Source: Erwinia pyrifoliae DSM 12163
GTDB taxonomy: Bacteria; Pseudomonadota; Gammaproteobacteria; Enterobacterales; Enterobacteriaceae
Direction of reading: 5' to 3'
Assembly: GCF_000026985.1 (NCBI RefSeq)
Contig: NC_017390.1
Location: 3,302,977-3,308,919, forward strand
Length of the DNA: 5,943 nucleotides
Below, piece after piece: positions 5,536 to 5,943 of the stretch (within the stretch, counting starts at the first letter, position 1; each line of letters starts with the position of its first letter). The position numbers and the translations under genes were made by a program. Below the pieces are notes generated by a model, which was not told the origin of the DNA, searched no databases, and saw only the letters and a program-made list of their open reading frames with translations.

Positions 5536-5602
5536 GGTGGTATCTCCGAAAATAAGGGAAACAACCACCCGCGACGGGAAGCGTTGTCCCGTGGGGATGT
5601 GG
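5536..5602 (-). promoter_or_regulatory. Leader hairpin of the coiled-coil gene with start-site complementarity
   Basis: The core is a perfect 6-bp stem with a 7-nt loop (5587-5592 with 5574-5579). CCC/GGG and CCA/TGG pairs across short bulges extend it out to 5602 and 5565. The distal 3' arm (GGTGGT, 5569-5564) is a perfect complement of ACCACC (5541-5536), which lies between the ribosome-binding site and the ATG, enclosing that site in a 22-nt loop. No U-run follows the hairpin, so it is not a simple terminator. Confidence 0.4.
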
Positions 5603-5627
5603 ATAAATCAGGAAGTATGTTGAATGG

Positions 5628-5656
5628 ACCTTAACCGCAAGTGTCCCTGTTCTCAA
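5628..5656 (-). promoter_or_regulatory. Weak candidate sigma-70 promoter for the coiled-coil gene
   Basis: In the longest gap of the array (180 bases), TTGAGA (5656-5651) lies 17 bases before TAAGGT (5633-5628) on the minus strand. The -35 box is one base from consensus, but the -10 box is poor. It is offered only because no better pair was seen in this gap. Confidence 0.2.
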
Positions 5657-5659
5657 TTC

Positions 5660-5681
5660 AGCTTCAGCGATAACTGAAGCT
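5660..5681. promoter_or_regulatory. 8-bp inverted repeat, possible operator
   Basis: AGCTTCAG (5660-5667) and CTGAAGCT (5674-5681) form a perfect inverted repeat around a 6-base spacer. No U-run follows on either strand, so a terminator is unlikely. It lies a few bases upstream of the candidate -35 box, where a repressor or activator dimer could bind. Confidence 0.35.
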
Positions 5682-5715
5682 CATCGAAAAACACGGCATA
5701 CTCTTGAAAGAAAGG

Positions 5716-5931
5716 TCAGACGTGATCACATGTTGAAGTGCATGGATCAGACGTCACGGTCTGCGACGACCTCGCCTGGTTACAGCCTTCCCGCCACTGC
5801 GTGGCATCAAGGCGTAAACCGCTATTGGCCAGTGACCTGAGCAATGCCCGGGGCCAGCGTTTCATCATGCCGTGATACTGGCGATCTGCGAAGAAGTAAG
5901 CCGCGTGGTAAACGCTGAATTCAGCCAGCAT
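5716..5931 (-). CDS. Small protein of unknown function at the window edge
   Basis: The protein has 71 aa from the ATG at 5931, with GGAG 6 bases upstream. The frame stays open to the window edge (four more codons), so a longer protein starting outside cannot be excluded. The N-terminal 50 residues (HAAYFFADRQYHGMMKRW, ALLRSLANSGLRLDATQWREG) look like a folded helical protein. The last 20 (SSQTVTSDPCTSTCDHV) are low in structure and are encoded by an inverted repeat, so the 3' end may be a later replacement or the gene a shortened relic. I do not recognise the family. It heads the visible minus-strand array. Confidence 0.5.
   Translation of the reverse strand: MLAEFSVYHAAYFFADRQYHGMMKRWPRALLRSLANSGLRLDATQWREGCNQARSSQTVTSDPCTSTCDHV
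5719..5755. repeat. Bulged inverted repeat at the 3' end of the 71-aa gene
   Basis: GACGTGATC-A-CATG (5719-5732) faces CATGGATC-AG-ACGTC (5741-5755), 13 pairs with small bulges around an 8-base loop. It covers the last 12 or so codons and abuts the stop codon. The minus strand then reads CCTTTCTTTC, so it could act as a weak terminator. The inverted repeat includes a GACGTC palindrome. Confidence 0.45.
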
Positions 5932-5943
5932 CTTATGCTCCGG

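Noticed and set aside
5244..5564. 106-aa minus-strand frame with a repetitive LNLSAS pattern
   Set aside because: The pattern is the alternate-frame reading of the 21-bp heptad repeats; the frame carrying the coiled coil has the ribosome-binding site.
905..5602. Leader hairpins as CRISPR-like repeats, integron attC sites or single-strand promoters
   Set aside because: The hairpins do not share sequence, there are no regular spacers, and no attC-type core sites were seen. They are much smaller than the known single-strand promoter of F, so RNA-level control is the simpler reading.

Overview
The window looks like accessory DNA of an enterobacterial (Enterobacterales) conjugative plasmid or integrative conjugative element. 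The basis is the gene set: an ArdC-type antirestriction metalloprotease-like protein, a DUF1281/Api92-like protein, a DUF3085-like protein and a short N-6 adenine methylase-like protein. Groups like this are typical of plasmid leading regions, which carry anti-defence genes. The species cannot be named from sequence alone. No oriT, replication gene, IS element, tRNA, rRNA or CRISPR array was seen.

Layout. Positions 1-223 hold at most the tail of an upstream frame and the leader of a plus-strand gene. Positions 224-784 (+) encode a small two-pass membrane protein of unknown function. It converges on a minus-strand array whose terminator lies at 849-877. Read 5'->3' on the minus strand, the array is: a 71-aa unknown protein (5931-5716), a 203-aa coiled-coil protein (5535-4924), a 102-aa basic protein (4819-4511), a DUF3085-like protein (about 4432-3824), ArdC (3744-2764), a DUF1281/Api92-like protein (2667-1726) and a methylase-like protein that keeps the AdoMet motif but has no recognisable N/DPP[Y/F] catalytic motif (1600-905).

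The most striking feature lies between the genes. The minus-strand genes never overlap. They are separated by fairly regular gaps of about 80-180 nt, and each of the six complete leaders contains a GC-rich stem-loop. In every leader the ribosome-binding site, or the few bases between it and the start codon, is also complementary to a segment in or just after the 3' arm of that stem-loop, or to a nearby leader segment. The sequences differ from leader to leader but the layout recurs. The clearest cases are the 102-aa gene (terminator with U5 whose 3' arm has a perfect 10-bp match to the Shine-Dalgarno region) and the DUF3085-like gene (a 1:2 / 2:3 / 3:4 series of competing helices). This suggests cis-acting attenuation or translational gating, gene by gene. 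That is an inference from base pairing read by eye and no folding was computed.

Working together (inference): ArdC and the methylase-like protein point to protection of incoming DNA from host restriction. The unknown small proteins in the same array are candidate accessory anti-defence or establishment factors. The leader hairpins could keep each gene quiet, or tune it separately, outside the establishment phase.
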